Of a stretch of DNA of 64,000 bases, positions 24,880 to 33,870 are shown one piece after another. Source of the stretch: Janthinobacterium sp. Marseille. GTDB lineage: Bacteria; Pseudomonadota; Gammaproteobacteria; Burkholderiales; Burkholderiaceae_D. Within the stretch, counting starts at the first letter, position 1, and each line of letters begins with the position of its first letter. Under the pieces are notes generated by a model. That model was not told the origin of the DNA, did not search any database, and was given only the letters and a program-made list of their open reading frames with translations. The translations under genes were made by a program, and so were the position numbers. Location of the stretch: positions 2,852,001-2,916,000 of the forward strand of contig NC_009659.1 of the NCBI RefSeq assembly GCF_000013625.1, read 5' to 3'.

Positions 24880-25649
24880 CAGTGCGAACCTCCGAGATAG
24901 GCTTCAATCACGGCCGGATCCTTTTGCACATCGGCCGGCACACCTTCCGCAATCGGCTTGCCGTAATCGAGCACGGTGATCCGGTCGCACAGACCCATCA
25001 TCAGTTTGACGTCATGTTCAATCAACAAAATGGTTTTACCTTCCGCCTTGATCTTGACCAGCAATTCACGCAGGCCCAGCTTCTCTGTTGCATTCATGCC
25101 GGCCGCCGGTTCATCCAGCGCCAGCAGTTGCGGATCAGTAGCCAGTGCGCGTGCGATTTCGAGACGACGCTGGTCGCCATACGACAAATGGCGCGCGGTG
25201 CGCTCGGCGAATTTCGCAATGCCGACAAACTCCAGCAATTCCATCGCACGCTGGCGGATTTCCGCCTCTTCACGCCGTGCCGCCTTGTGATGGAATACAG
25301 CGCCGAACAGACCTTGATGGGTGCGCACATGGCGCCCTATCATGACGTTCTCCAGCGCCGTCATCTCGCCGAATAAACGAATGTTTTGGAATGTGCGTGC
25401 GATACCGGCCTTCGCCACCTTGTGTGGTGCCGATGGTGAATAAGGTTTGCCGGCCAGTTCGAAACTGCCGGTATCGGCCTGGTACAAGCCGGTGATCACA
25501 TTGAAGAAAGTCGTTTTACCGGCACCGTTGGGACCGATTAGGCCATAGATCTGGCCTTGCATGATTTTGATGTTGACGTCCGACAAAGCCTGCAAGCCGC
25601 CGAAGCGCTTGCTGACACCTGCGATATTGAGAATGATTTGCTCGCTCAT
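24879..25649 (-). CDS. livG: Branched-chain amino acid ABC transporter ATPase LivG
   Basis: A 256-residue ATPase with Walker A GPNGAGKTT, LivG-type ARTFQNIRLFGEMTALENVMIG, signature LSYGDQRRLEIARAL and Walker B LLALDEPAAGMN. It partners with LivF to drive the LivHM permease. It lies 9 bases downstream of livM. Confidence 0.92.
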   Translation of the reverse strand: MSEQIILNIAGVSKRFGGLQALSDVNIKIMQGQIYGLIGPNGAGKTTFFNVITGLYQADTGSFELAGKPYSPSAPHKVAKAGIARTFQNIRLFGEMTALENVMIGRHVRTHQGLFGAVFHHKAARREEAEIRQRAMELLEFVGIAKFAERTARHLSYGDQRRLEIARALATDPQLLALDEPAAGMNATEKLGLRELLVKIKAEGKTILLIEHDVKLMMGLCDRITVLDYGKPIAEGVPADVQKDPAVIEAYLGGSH

Positions 25650-25658
25650 GGGATCCTC

Positions 25659-26873
25659 TTACACCGCCACGACATCAGTGGATTTTTTCGCGGTATCGTT
25701 GTCCGCAGTCGGCCGGTCTTCGCTCTTCGGCGACGGCCACAAACCGGATGGGCGGTACAACATGATCAATACCATCGCCAGCCCATACAGCAACTGGCGC
25801 AAGACTTCCGCATCGATCAACACTTCGCCAAACAGGCTCTGCTGCAGAGGCTCCACCACATGCCGTAACACTTCCGGCAAGGCAGCGAGAATAATGCCAC
25901 CCAGCACCACACCCGGAATATGTCCCATACCACCGAGCACGACCATCGCCAGCACTGCTATCGATTCCGTCAGCGAGAAGGATTCAGGCGAAACAAAACC
26001 CTGGAAGGAAGCGAACATCGCACCGGCGATACCACCGAAGGATGCCCCCATCGCGAAGGCCAGCAGTTTGACATTACGCGTGTTGATACCCATCGCCTTT
26101 GCGGCAATTTCATCTTCACGGATCGCCACAAAGGCACGACCGAGACGCGAATTCTGCAAACGCACCGAGATGAAGATAATCGCGATACACAAGAACAGGA
26201 ACAGGAAGTAATAGGCGTTCACTGACGGCATCGCGTAATCGCCTATCATCACCGTCGCCCGCGAACCGGCTTCGCCGTTGAGCGAAACACCGAAGATGCG
26301 GATCGGGTCGATCATATTGATGCCTTGAGGACCGTTGGTGATATTGACCGGGCCGTTCAGGTTATTCATGAAGATACGGATGATTTCGCCGAAGCCCAGC
26401 GTTACGATCGCCAGATAATCACCACGCAGTTTGAGTGTAGGCGCACCCAGCAAGGCACCGAAGAAACCGGCGACCAGCGCGGCCAGTGGTACGATAGCCC
26501 ACAGGGATAAATGGATACCATTCTGTGCAATCTCGGGACCAAAGACCCATAACAGGGTTTCACCTATGGCCGGATATTGATTGACGAAGGATTCCAGCAC
26601 CACCGCAAATTGCGGCGACGCCAGCAAAGCCGTCAGGTAGGCACCGATCGCATAGAAGGCGATGTAACCAAGATCAAGCAAACCGGCAAAACCAACCACC
26701 ACATTCAAACCCAGCGCCAGCATGATGTAGAGCAGCGCAAAGTCCATGATGCGCACCCATGAGTTACCGAAGTTTTGCGCAATGAAAGGAAAGACCAGCG
26801 CGATCGCCAGTATCAGCAACAAGCCGCTATAAGCTTTGCGTGGATTATTTTTGGTATCGAAATAATTCGCCAT
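25659..26873 (-). CDS. livM: Branched-chain amino acid ABC transporter permease LivM
   Basis: A 404-residue inner-membrane protein with about 10 hydrophobic helices and the LivM motif GLNVVVGFAGLLDLGYIAFYAIGAY, plus FVAIREDEIAAKAMGINTRNVK, the cytoplasmic EAA-like loop contacting the ATPases. A GGAGGAG site precedes the ATG. The C-terminal tail is longer than usual and polar (SPKSEDRPTADNDTAKK). Confidence 0.92.
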   Translation of the reverse strand: MANYFDTKNNPRKAYSGLLLILAIALVFPFIAQNFGNSWVRIMDFALLYIMLALGLNVVVGFAGLLDLGYIAFYAIGAYLTALLASPQFAVVLESFVNQYPAIGETLLWVFGPEIAQNGIHLSLWAIVPLAALVAGFFGALLGAPTLKLRGDYLAIVTLGFGEIIRIFMNNLNGPVNITNGPQGINMIDPIRIFGVSLNGEAGSRATVMIGDYAMPSVNAYYFLFLFLCIAIIFISVRLQNSRLGRAFVAIREDEIAAKAMGINTRNVKLLAFAMGASFGGIAGAMFASFQGFVSPESFSLTESIAVLAMVVLGGMGHIPGVVLGGIILAALPEVLRHVVEPLQQSLFGEVLIDAEVLRQLLYGLAMVLIMLYRPSGLWPSPKSEDRPTADNDTAKKSTDVVAV

Positions 26874-26882
26874 ATCTCCTCC

Positions 26883-27812
26883 TTACGCGCGGTCGGGCAC
26901 ACGTTCGCCCATGATGCCGGACGGTCGCAGCGTCAACACGATGATCAGGACCACGAAGGCAAAGATATCCTGATAGTGGCTGCCGAGGAAACCACCGGTC
27001 AGGTCACCGATATAACCGGCCCCCAGGCTTTCGATCAGGCCCAGCAAAATACCACCCAGCATCGCACCATAGATATTGCCGATACCACCCAGCACGGCAG
27101 CGGAGAACGCTTTTAGACCGGGCACGAAGCCCATTGCGAATTGTGCCGATGAATAATTCGCTGCCCACATTACGCCGGCAATCGCCGCCAATATCGCACC
27201 AATGGCAAAGGTCATGACGATAACGCGATTCGAATCGACCCCCATCAAACCGGCGACGCGCGGATTTTCGGAGGTGGCGCGCATCGCACGACCCATCCTG
27301 GTTTTTTCAATCAGCAAGACCAGCAAGCCCATCGCTACCGCAGCCAGGATCAGCAACATCACCTGCGTCGGAGAAATCAGGGCGCCCATGATATGCAAGG
27401 GCTCGGTCGGCATTTCCTGCGGGAATGGAATCGGGCTGCGGCCCCAGATCATCATCGCCAATGTCTGCAGCAGGATGGAAACGCCGATGGCGGTAATCAG
27501 GGGCGCGAGGCGCGGAGCATTACGCAGACGCCTGTAAGCAACGCGTTCTATCAGCACGTTCACCGCAACGCATACCGGGATCGCGCCAAGGATGGCGATG
27601 ATGAGCTTGACGATGCCGGGCAAATCGGGCGCCACCGTATTGAGCATTTTGAGGATGGTGAGGCCGGCCATCGCGCCTATCATCAGCACATCGCCATGCG
27701 CAAAATTAATCAGGTTGAGCACGCCGTACACCATCGTGTAGCCGAGTGCGACCAGTGCGTACATGCTGCCCAGCACCAGACCATTAATGATTTGCTGGAT
27801 GAATATATCCAT
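26883..27812 (-). CDS. livH: Branched-chain amino acid ABC transporter permease LivH
   Basis: A 309-residue membrane protein with QQIINGLVLGSMYALVALG at the start, the LivH motif VYGVLNLINFAHGD, and loop RAMRATSENPRVAGLMGVDSNRV. It is the first structural gene of the operon, with a 9-base gap to livM. Its transcript probably begins near 28082 and passes a leader ORF and terminator before reaching livH. Confidence 0.92.
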   Translation of the reverse strand: MDIFIQQIINGLVLGSMYALVALGYTMVYGVLNLINFAHGDVLMIGAMAGLTILKMLNTVAPDLPGIVKLIIAILGAIPVCVAVNVLIERVAYRRLRNAPRLAPLITAIGVSILLQTLAMMIWGRSPIPFPQEMPTEPLHIMGALISPTQVMLLILAAVAMGLLVLLIEKTRMGRAMRATSENPRVAGLMGVDSNRVIVMTFAIGAILAAIAGVMWAANYSSAQFAMGFVPGLKAFSAAVLGGIGNIYGAMLGGILLGLIESLGAGYIGDLTGGFLGSHYQDIFAFVVLIIVLTLRPSGIMGERVPDRA

Positions 27813-27926
27813 ATTTTGCCAACTCTCTTAAAGGATGCTATCCGGTCGTTTCTGGTCGCAAGGCGCGAGTGCAGCCGACCGATTGATGCAAATACGTCGC
27901 AAAAATCATTCCAGATAAAACAAAAA

Positions 27927-27954
27927 CGGCACCCTGATCAATTCAAAGGTGCCG
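27927..27954 (-). terminator. Intrinsic terminator in the liv operon leader (attenuator candidate)
   Basis: On the minus strand CGGCACC pairs with GGTGCCG, followed by five T (27922-27926). It lies 115 bases upstream of livH, inside the leader, and its 5' arm and loop overlap the end of the leader ORF. That geometry implies that translation decides whether transcription continues. Confidence 0.7.
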
Positions 27955-28042
27955 CACGATATACATCTGCAGTCGAGAGAGCGCAGGCGGAAGGACGAAT
28001 AACCGTCGCCTGAATCAGGGAAATTCGGGAAGGAATCATCAT
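27938..28042 (-). CDS. 34-residue leader peptide upstream of livHMGF
   Basis: The ORF starts MMIPSRISLIQATVIRPS and ends RAAPLN. GGAGACAATAAT precedes its ATG. Nine of its 34 codons are Ile, Leu or Val, without a long run. Its TGA lies in the loop of the downstream terminator hairpin. A leader ORF and terminator before an amino-acid transport operon points to translation-controlled attenuation; which condition stalls or frees the ribosome is unknown. Confidence 0.5.
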   Translation of the reverse strand: MMIPSRISLIQATVIRPSACALSTADVYRAAPLN

Positions 28043-28089
28043 ATTATTGTCTCCAGTTCGTCTCTAGATAAGCTTGGAAGCTGGCGGCG

Positions 28090-28095
28090 ATTATA
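28090..28095 (-). promoter_or_regulatory. Probable -10 element of the liv operon promoter
   Basis: TATAAT on the minus strand, 48 bases upstream of the leader ORF. TTGAAT lies upstream but with a 20-base spacer, so the -35 is weak and may need an activator. Confidence 0.45.
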
Positions 28096-28168
28096 CCGAA
28101 TGCACCGCCGCCGCCATTCAATTTATCCGTAGATGCTAAAGACAAATCGGTAATTAACGCCGCAGTAA

Positions 28169-29098
28169 TTAACGCTTGAGGCCCTTGGGCAGCGGGAAGA
28201 TAACGTTTTCTTCCACGCCTTCCAGTGTGCGTACGCTTTGCGCGCCGCACTCTTTCAGGCGGTCAATCACGGCCTGCACCAATACTTCGGGGGCGGAAGC
28301 ACCGGCGGTGAGGCCGATACGACGCTTGCCGCGTAACCAGTCAGGATCGATTTGCGATGCATTGTCGACCATATAGGCCGGTACGCCGCGCTTCTCGGCG
28401 ACTTCACGCAAACGGTTGGAGTTGGAGCTGTTCGGGCTGCCGACCACGATGACCAGGTCCACCTGCGGCGCCATGAATTTCACGGCCTCCTGGCGATTGG
28501 TGGTGGCGTAGCAAATGTCGGCTTTTTTCGGTTCGGAGATATTCGGGAAGCGACTCTTCAATGCGGCGATCACGTCCGCGGTGTCGTCTATCGACAAGGT
28601 GGTTTGCGTGACATAGGAAATCATGTCCGGATTGCGTACCTGCAACTTTTCCACATCATCGACCGTCTCGACCAGATGCATGCCGTCTTCGATCTGGCCC
28701 ATCGTGCCTTCGACTTCAGGATGGCCATCGTGACCGATCATGATGATCTCGCGACCGTCACGGCGCATTTTTTCCACTTCGATATGGACCTTGGTAACCA
28801 GTGGACATGTCGCATCGAAGACGCGCAAGCCACGCTTCTCGGCTTCGGCCTGTACCGCCTTGGACACGCCATGCGCGGAAAACACGACAGTATTGCCGGC
28901 CGGCACATCATCCAGTTCTTCAATAAAGATCGCGCCCTTGTTGCGCAGGTCGGTTACCACATAAGCGTTATGCACGATCTCGTGACGCACGTAAATCGGC
29001 GCACCGAACTCGGTCAGTGCACGTTCCACGATTTCAATCGCACGATCCACACCGGCGCAAAAACCACGCGGCTGGGCAAGTAAAATTTCAGTGTCCAT
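28169..29098 (-). CDS. ispH: 4-hydroxy-3-methylbut-2-enyl diphosphate reductase IspH
   Basis: A 309-residue protein beginning [20 protein letters not shown]; the start at 29098 has AGGATAGAG before it. The three cluster-binding Cys lie in [21 protein letters not shown] and [11 protein letters not shown], and HGVSKAV and TAGASAPE are also conserved. It catalyses the last step of the MEP isoprenoid pathway using an iron-sulfur cluster. It follows the FKBP isomerase gene on the same strand, a frequent bacterial pairing. Confidence 0.95.
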   Translation of the reverse strand: MDTEILLAQPRGFCAGVDRAIEIVERALTEFGAPIYVRHEIVHNAYVVTDLRNKGAIFIEELDDVPAGNTVVFSAHGVSKAVQAEAEKRGLRVFDATCPLVTKVHIEVEKMRRDGREIIMIGHDGHPEVEGTMGQIEDGMHLVETVDDVEKLQVRNPDMISYVTQTTLSIDDTADVIAALKSRFPNISEPKKADICYATTNRQEAVKFMAPQVDLVIVVGSPNSSNSNRLREVAEKRGVPAYMVDNASQIDPDWLRGKRRIGLTAGASAPEVLVQAVIDRLKECGAQSVRTLEGVEENVIFPLPKGLKR

Positions 29099-29185
29099 CT
29101 CTATCCTTTGATGCTCCAGTCCTCGCAAAGCCGGGACCGGCTATATGTATCGTGTTGCCGACGTCTGTCGCCACACCGGCGCTGC

Positions 29186-29641
29186 TTACAGTATGCCGAT
29201 AATCTTCACTTCAAACTGCAACGACTGACCGGCCAGCGGATGATTGAAATCGAACAAGGCGGTTTCTTCATCTATCTCGCGCAGCACGCCGGCGAATTGT
29301 CCACCGCTGGGCGCAGCGAATTCAACCAGGTCACCAATCGCATAGTCGTCGCCCGGCACCGAATTCTTATCCAGCACGCTGCGCGACAAGCGCTGCAGCA
29401 ATTCCGGATTGCGTGGACCGAAAGCCCGTTCAGGCGGCAAATCAAAAGTCTGGTGCACGCCTTCAGGCAAACCGATCAGGCAAGCTTCAAGGAATGGCGC
29501 CAACTGCCCTTGTCCCAATTGCAAAGTGGCCGGATTTTCCGCAAAGGTGCTGACGATATCTTCCCCTTCGCTGGATGCGAGGCGGTAATGCAGCGTCAGG
29601 TAAGCGGTTTCCGTAACGACGGGCTGTAGTTGATTTGACAT
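29186..29641 (-). CDS. fkpB: FKBP-type peptidyl-prolyl isomerase (SlpA/FkpB-like)
   Basis: A 151-residue protein with LTLHYRLASSEGEDIVSTF, LGQGQLAPFLEACLIGLPEG and the insert-in-flap region PERAFGPRNPELLQRL, typical of the SlyD/SlpA branch. It lacks the His-rich metal tail of SlyD, so SlpA/FkpB is preferred. It acts as a cytoplasmic folding helper and is upstream of ispH in the same likely operon, 87 bases apart. Confidence 0.88.
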   Translation of the reverse strand: MSNQLQPVVTETAYLTLHYRLASSEGEDIVSTFAENPATLQLGQGQLAPFLEACLIGLPEGVHQTFDLPPERAFGPRNPELLQRLSRSVLDKNSVPGDDYAIGDLVEFAAPSGGQFAGVLREIDEETALFDFNHPLAGQSLQFEVKIIGIL

Positions 29642-29757
29642 GGGAAAATTCCGGGTTGCACGACTAGCGCTATTTTAAGCCACCTTGCGCATTCAAGCCC
29701 TCCCATAATTGAAAGAGCATAACAAACCGATAATTCTTTCCCTGGCAGGAGGCAATC

Positions 29758-30432
29758 TTGGCAATTTCAGACTGGCCGGAGCAAGACCGCCCACGCGAAC
29801 GCCTGATCAAGCATGGCGCGGCCATTTTGACCGATGCAGAACTATTAGCGATTTTTTTGCGCCTGGGCGTTGCCGGCAAAAGCGCGGTCGACCTGGCGCG
29901 CGACATGCTCAATCACTTCGGCTCACTGCACGCCCTGTTTTCCGCCAGCCTCGACGACTTTTCCCAGCTCAATGGCCTAGGTCCGGCCAAATACGCACAA
30001 TTGCAGGCGGTACTGGAACTGACACGGCGTTCGCTGAGCGAGGAATTGCAAATCGGCATTTCGCTGAATTCGCCACAGGCGGTAAAGAAGTACCTGCAAT
30101 TACTTTTGGGCGGCAAGCCCTACGAAGCCTTTGCCGTACTTTTCCTCGACGTCAAGAATCGCCTGATTGCCTGCGAAGAGTTATTCCGCGGCACCCTCAC
30201 CCACACCAGCGTCTATCCGCGGGAAATCGTCAAGGAAGCGCTGACACACAATGCGGCCAGCGTCATCCTCGCGCACAACCACCCGTCCGGCTCATCCGAG
30301 CCCAGCGCCGCCGATCACAGCCTGACGCAAGCACTGAAGCAGGCGCTGGCATTGATTGATGTGCGGGTGCTCGATCATTTCGTAGTTGGTGGTAAAAATG
30401 TCTATTCTTTTGCCGAACACGGGCATTTATGA
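29758..30432 (+). CDS. radC: RadC-family JAB-domain protein
   Basis: A 224-residue protein. A TTG start at 29758 is used because AGGAGG lies 5-6 bases before it. The N-terminus is a helix-hairpin-helix-like region ([17 protein letters not shown]), and the C-terminal half a JAB/MPN fold with metal motif [14 protein letters not shown]. The RadC name is historical; a role in DNA repair has been questioned and the biochemical activity is unclear. It is divergent from the FKBP-ispH pair. Confidence 0.9.
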   Translation: MAISDWPEQDRPRERLIKHGAAILTDAELLAIFLRLGVAGKSAVDLARDMLNHFGSLHALFSASLDDFSQLNGLGPAKYAQLQAVLELTRRSLSEELQIGISLNSPQAVKKYLQLLLGGKPYEAFAVLFLDVKNRLIACEELFRGTLTHTSVYPREIVKEALTHNAASVILAHNHPSGSSEPSAADHSLTQALKQALALIDVRVLDHFVVGGKNVYSFAEHGHL

Positions 30433-30585
30433 ACTCCTGCCCGCCCGATGAGGCAGCAGCAGCGCCGGACCTGGCGCTCACTCTGTAAACCGCCCTTACC
30501 GGGGTATCGCTCACTTGTTACACAGGGACCTCCAAATTGTTAAATATTGAGAATGCACAAAGACACAATTATTTCACGCAAGTCA

Positions 30586-30614
30586 TTGAATAAACTCGAA
30601 TTTTTGGCTATACT
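30586..30614 (+). promoter_or_regulatory. Promoter of the rpmB-rpmG operon
   Basis: TTGAAT (30586-30591) and TATACT (30609-30614) are spaced 17 bases, 41 bases before the rpmB ATG. Confidence 0.7.
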
Positions 30615-30654
30615 CACTTTTTTTCCAATTCCGGAAATCTTTAGGAGCACAAAT

Positions 30655-30891
30655 ATGGCACGTGTCTGCCAAGTCACTGGGAAGGGGCCGATGGTCGGCA
30701 ACAATGTTTCCCATGCAAACAACAAAACGAAACGTCGTTTTTTGCCTAACTTGCAAAATCGCCGCATTTTCGTTGAGTCCGAGAATCGCTGGGTTTCCCT
30801 GCGTCTGTCCAACGCCGGTTTGCGTGTAATCGACAAAATCGGCATTGATGCTGTTTTGGCTGATATGCGCGCTCGTGGCGAAAAAGTCTAA
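30655..30891 (+). CDS. rpmB: 50S ribosomal protein L28
   Basis: A 78-residue protein starting [20 protein letters not shown], the universal L28 beginning; the upstream in-frame extension to 30547 is not used because AGGAGCACAAAT precedes this ATG. A component of the large ribosomal subunit. It is followed 22 bases later by rpmG, the usual order. Confidence 0.97.
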   Translation: MARVCQVTGKGPMVGNNVSHANNKTKRRFLPNLQNRRIFVESENRWVSLRLSNAGLRVIDKIGIDAVLADMRARGEKV

Positions 30892-30913
30892 CTAGCAGAA
30901 TAAAGGAATAATC

Positions 30914-31081
30914 ATGGCGAAATCAGGCCGCGACAAAATCAAGCTGGAATCGACCGCAGGCACGGGTCACTTCTACACCACGACTAAAAACAAGCGTACG
31001 ACTCCGGAAAAAATGGCGATCATGAAATTCGATCCTAAAGTCCGTAAGCATGTTGAATACAAAGAAACCAAGATCAAGTAA
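30914..31081 (+). CDS. rpmG: 50S ribosomal protein L33
   Basis: A 55-residue protein beginning [20 protein letters not shown] and ending KYKETKIK-type basic tail. The zinc-binding Cys pairs of the C+ form are absent, so this is the zinc-independent L33 form. AAAGGAATAATC precedes the ATG. It ends the rpmB operon, followed by a terminator. Confidence 0.97.
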   Translation: MAKSGRDKIKLESTAGTGHFYTTTKNKRTTPEKMAIMKFDPKVRKHVEYKETKIK

Positions 31082-31103
31082 TCGATCTTCTGTTTCGCAG
31101 AGA

Positions 31104-31130
31104 AGCCGCTTCCTTGAAGCGGCTTTTTTT
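31104..31130 (+). terminator. Terminator of rpmB-rpmG
   Basis: AGCCGCTTC and GAAGCGGCT pair around CTT, followed by T7. Confidence 0.92.
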
Positions 31131-31210
31131 ATTCCTGATGTTTAAGCGCCCCTAGCCACGCCAGCCGGTAAACTAGGCGCAAGCAAAAAACCGGGCATCC
31201 GCAGGAAAAT

Positions 31211-31873
31211 ATGAATCCAAACAAGTTCTCCGACGAAGAAATCGCCGCCGTCTACAAGACCATCGGCGAACGCCGCGATATGCGTCATTTCCTGCCCACC
31301 CCGCTGGCAGACGGCCAACTGGAGCGCTTCATCCGTGCCGCGCACATGGCACCCAGCGTCGGCCTGATGCAACCCTGGCGCTTCATACGCATCACCGATA
31401 CCGGCCTGCGCAAGACCATCCGGCAACATGTGGAAGAAGAACGCATCGCCACCGCCGATGCCCTGGCACAGCGCTCGGATGAATTCATGCGCCTGAAAGT
31501 GGAAGGCATACTCTCCTGCGCCGAAGTACTGGTGGTCGGCTTAACGGATCAGCGCGAAAAATACATCTTTGGTCGCCGCACGATGCCGGAAATGGACCTC
31601 GCGTCCGTGAGTTGCGCGATCCAGAATATGTGGCTGGCGGCACGCGCCGAAGGCATCGGCCTCGGCTGGGTATCCTTGTTCGATCCCGAAACCATGCGCA
31701 AGCTGTGCGGCATGCCCGAGGGTAGCCGGCCGGTCGCGATTCTATGCTTGGGTCATGTGAAGGAATTTTATCCGGCACCGATGCTGGAAATAGAAGCCTG
31801 GGATAAGCGTAAGGCGCTCGACGAAATCGTTTACGAAAACTCCTGGGATGCATCATCGTCCCGCCCTCAATAA
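31211..31873 (+). CDS. bluB: 5,6-dimethylbenzimidazole synthase BluB
   Basis: A 220-residue nitroreductase-fold protein with RRDMRHFLPTPL, AAHMAPSVGLMQPWRFI and the BluB-type GLGWVSLFDPE. It breaks FMN with oxygen to make dimethylbenzimidazole, the lower ligand of cobalamin. No other cobalamin genes are in the window, so here it stands alone. A hairpin with T run follows at 31959-31993. Confidence 0.93.
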   Translation: MNPNKFSDEEIAAVYKTIGERRDMRHFLPTPLADGQLERFIRAAHMAPSVGLMQPWRFIRITDTGLRKTIRQHVEEERIATADALAQRSDEFMRLKVEGILSCAEVLVVGLTDQREKYIFGRRTMPEMDLASVSCAIQNMWLAARAEGIGLGWVSLFDPETMRKLCGMPEGSRPVAILCLGHVKEFYPAPMLEIEAWDKRKALDEIVYENSWDASSSRPQ

Positions 31874-31958
31874 ACCACCTCCACCTCGCAGCATTACCGG
31901 CACGGTCCGTGGCATTGACCGCAAAGATTGCTAATTGCGAATAAAACTTTTCCCATCC

Positions 31959-31998
31959 GGGCAGTTTGACGTTGTACAATCTGCCCGTTTTTATAATT
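31959..31998 (+). terminator. bluB terminator overlapping the next promoter
   Basis: CGGGCAG (31959-31965) pairs with CTGCCCG (31982-31988), followed by five T. The same bases contain TTGACG at 31967 and TATAAT at 31993-31998, so the T run merges with the -10 of the following transcript. The -35 to -10 spacer is 20 bases, longer than ideal. Confidence 0.6.
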
Positions 31999-32002
31999 GC
32001 GG

Positions 32003-32327
32003 AGAGCCTTGTGGGCACTTGTTCGAGTGGTAGTAGTTGGCCGGTTCATGTAACCGGAAAAATCTCGGCGAGATAAAGCGCAGCCTTCCTGTCGCTGTCT
32101 CGCTGAATGCGAGAAGCGACGTTCTAAACGTTTTCGTTCTGGAAACGTCTTTACCCTTCTCTTAAAACCATGACTGAGTTGCCATCCAGACCAGGATGAG
32201 CCACTCACGGACGATGCATGCCATTGCGGCATGCTGATCCAGTTGTACGTCCCGTGTCCGCACGGTGCGACAGCTGGCTCGTGCCTGCGTCGGTACCCGC
32301 CTCATTTCACCATTGGGGAGGATCACC
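32003..32327 (+). ncRNA. Structured 5' leader upstream of exported protein and MgtC genes
   Basis: Between the TATAAT and the next ATG lie five clear stems. CCGGTT/AACCGG spans 32041-32057, ATCTC/GAGAT spans 32062-32074, and GTCGCT-TCTCGC/GCGAGA-AGCGAC spans 32091-32120 with one bulge. ACGTTT/AAACGT spans 32128-32148 and GCATGCC/GGCATGC spans 32216-32234. This is much more structure than a spacer needs. I could not match it to the M-box, cobalamin, yybP-ykoY or guanidine families. MgtC downstream makes a magnesium-responsive leader plausible, but the sensed signal is unknown. Confidence 0.5.
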
Positions 32328-33059
32328 ATGCGTATTCAATATTTTCAACATCCACTGCGTTCGTACGCAAGCTACGCACCAATGCACGCCATGATCAGCC
32401 TGCTCCTGTGCCTGCTGGCACCGATAGTACAGGCTGCGCGCCCGATGATTACCGATGATGCCCGCATCGTCGATGACAAGGCGTGCCAGCTCGAAAGCTG
32501 GTCGCGCCTAAACCGTGGCAGCACAGAGTACTGGGCTCTACCGGCTTGCAACTTCGGCGGCGATCTGGAAGTAACTGTCGGCGGCGGCGTCACACATGAG
32601 GGCAACACGACCTCTGCCTCGGATCAGGTCCTGCAAGGCAAGGCCTTGCTGAAACCATTGGCAAGCAATGGCTGGGGTGCCGCTCTCACGGTTGGTAGCA
32701 ATCGTCACCCGCAAGCAGGCGGCGGCCGCGACTGGTACGCCTATGTACCACTCAGTTTTTCTTTCAATGACGATCGCTTTGTCCTGCATGGCAATACCGG
32801 TTGGCAGCGTAGTCATGAAAGCAATGCCCTGACCTGGGGCCTGGGGTCGGAAACGCAGTTGAGTGCAAGCACGTGGTTGATCGCAGAAAGCTTCGGTCAA
32901 AACCGCGGCAAACCTTCTTACCAAATGGGCTTGCGCCACTGGCTGTTACCGGACCGCATCCAGATCGACACCACCTACGGCCAGCGCTTCGGCAGTGATA
33001 GCAACGAGCGTTGGTTCTCGATCGGCTTGCGCTTGCTGTCACTGCCTTTCCTGCCGTGA
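32328..33059 (+). CDS. Exported protein of unknown function, probably outer-membrane beta-barrel
   Basis: A 243-residue protein. The start at 32328 has GGGGAGGATCACC before it. A signal peptide (SLLLCLLAPIVQA, cut near residue 36) is followed by alternating polar/hydrophobic strands ending GLRLLSLPFLP, consistent with a small beta-barrel. RPMITDDARIVDDKACQLESW is a recurrent start of uncharacterised betaproteobacterial exported proteins. It is co-directional with the MgtC-family gene 57 bases downstream and probably shares its leader. Confidence 0.7.
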   Translation: MRIQYFQHPLRSYASYAPMHAMISLLLCLLAPIVQAARPMITDDARIVDDKACQLESWSRLNRGSTEYWALPACNFGGDLEVTVGGGVTHEGNTTSASDQVLQGKALLKPLASNGWGAALTVGSNRHPQAGGGRDWYAYVPLSFSFNDDRFVLHGNTGWQRSHESNALTWGLGSETQLSASTWLIAESFGQNRGKPSYQMGLRHWLLPDRIQIDTTYGQRFGSDSNERWFSIGLRLLSLPFLP

Positions 33060-33116
33060 GCTTGCGGTACACCCACGCCCCCCCAATTAGCACGCCCCTG
33101 GCAATAAGGAGAAAAC

Positions 33117-33833
33117 ATGGAAGCAATCCACAACATCAACCTGAACTCGCTGCTCGATACCCTGTTGAGCTTGAGCACTGCCTTCATCCTCGGCGGCCTG
33201 ATCGGCTTTGAACGGCAATACCGGCAACGCACGGCGGGCTTGCGCACCAATGTGCTGGTCGCCATCGGTGCCGCCATGTTCGTCGACATGGCCAATCGCC
33301 TGCACGGACATGCCGGCGCAACACACGTCATCGCTTACGTAGTCTCCGGCATCGGTTTCCTCGGCGCCGGTGTGATCATGCGGGAAGAAGGCAATGTGCG
33401 CGGCATTAACACCGCAGCCACCCTGTGGGGTTCTGCTGCAATGGGCGCGGCCGCCGGCGCAGACCTGATTTTTGAAGCGATACTGGGCACCATATTTATC
33501 CTGGCTGCGAACACCTTGCTACGCCCCATCGTTAATGCCATCAACCGTCAACCATTGGACGTCACATCAGCTGAGGTAACCAACACGGTGTGCGTGATCA
33601 CCAGTCGCGAACATCAAAAAGTTGTGTTGGCGATGCTGGAAGCCAGGCTGGAACGCGCCAACTATCCGACGCGTGATCTCGATGTGCATGCATTCGGGGA
33701 AGAGGATGTCGAAATCGAAGCGACACTGGCAGCCACTTCGGTGGATGGCGCAGAGCTGGATGCGCTGGTACGGCAGTTCACTGCTTCATCACTGGTCAAG
33801 CAGGCCTTCTGGAGCGCCAGTACGACGGAGTAA
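33117..33833 (+). CDS. MgtC/SapB-family membrane protein
   Basis: A 238-residue protein with four to five N-terminal helices containing FILGGLIGFERQYRQRTAGLRTNVLVA and GIGFLGAGVIMRE, the diagnostic MgtC segments, and a C-terminal soluble ACT-like domain. AAGGAGAAAAC precedes the ATG. Known MgtC proteins help growth at low magnesium and inhibit the F-type ATP synthase in Salmonella; whether this homolog does the same is unknown. Its position after a structured leader resembles enterobacterial mgtC regulation only in outline. Confidence 0.88.
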   Translation: MEAIHNINLNSLLDTLLSLSTAFILGGLIGFERQYRQRTAGLRTNVLVAIGAAMFVDMANRLHGHAGATHVIAYVVSGIGFLGAGVIMREEGNVRGINTAATLWGSAAMGAAAGADLIFEAILGTIFILAANTLLRPIVNAINRQPLDVTSAEVTNTVCVITSREHQKVVLAMLEARLERANYPTRDLDVHAFGEEDVEIEATLAATSVDGAELDALVRQFTASSLVKQAFWSASTTE

Positions 33834-33870
33834 AGTAGCGACAACGGTTAGTGAACGAAGGCAGCGCTTT

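Noticed and set aside
32003..32327. Cobalamin riboswitch, prompted by bluB next door and a GCCACTC-like block
   Set aside because: The other conserved cobalamin riboswitch blocks are missing and bluB lies upstream, not downstream.
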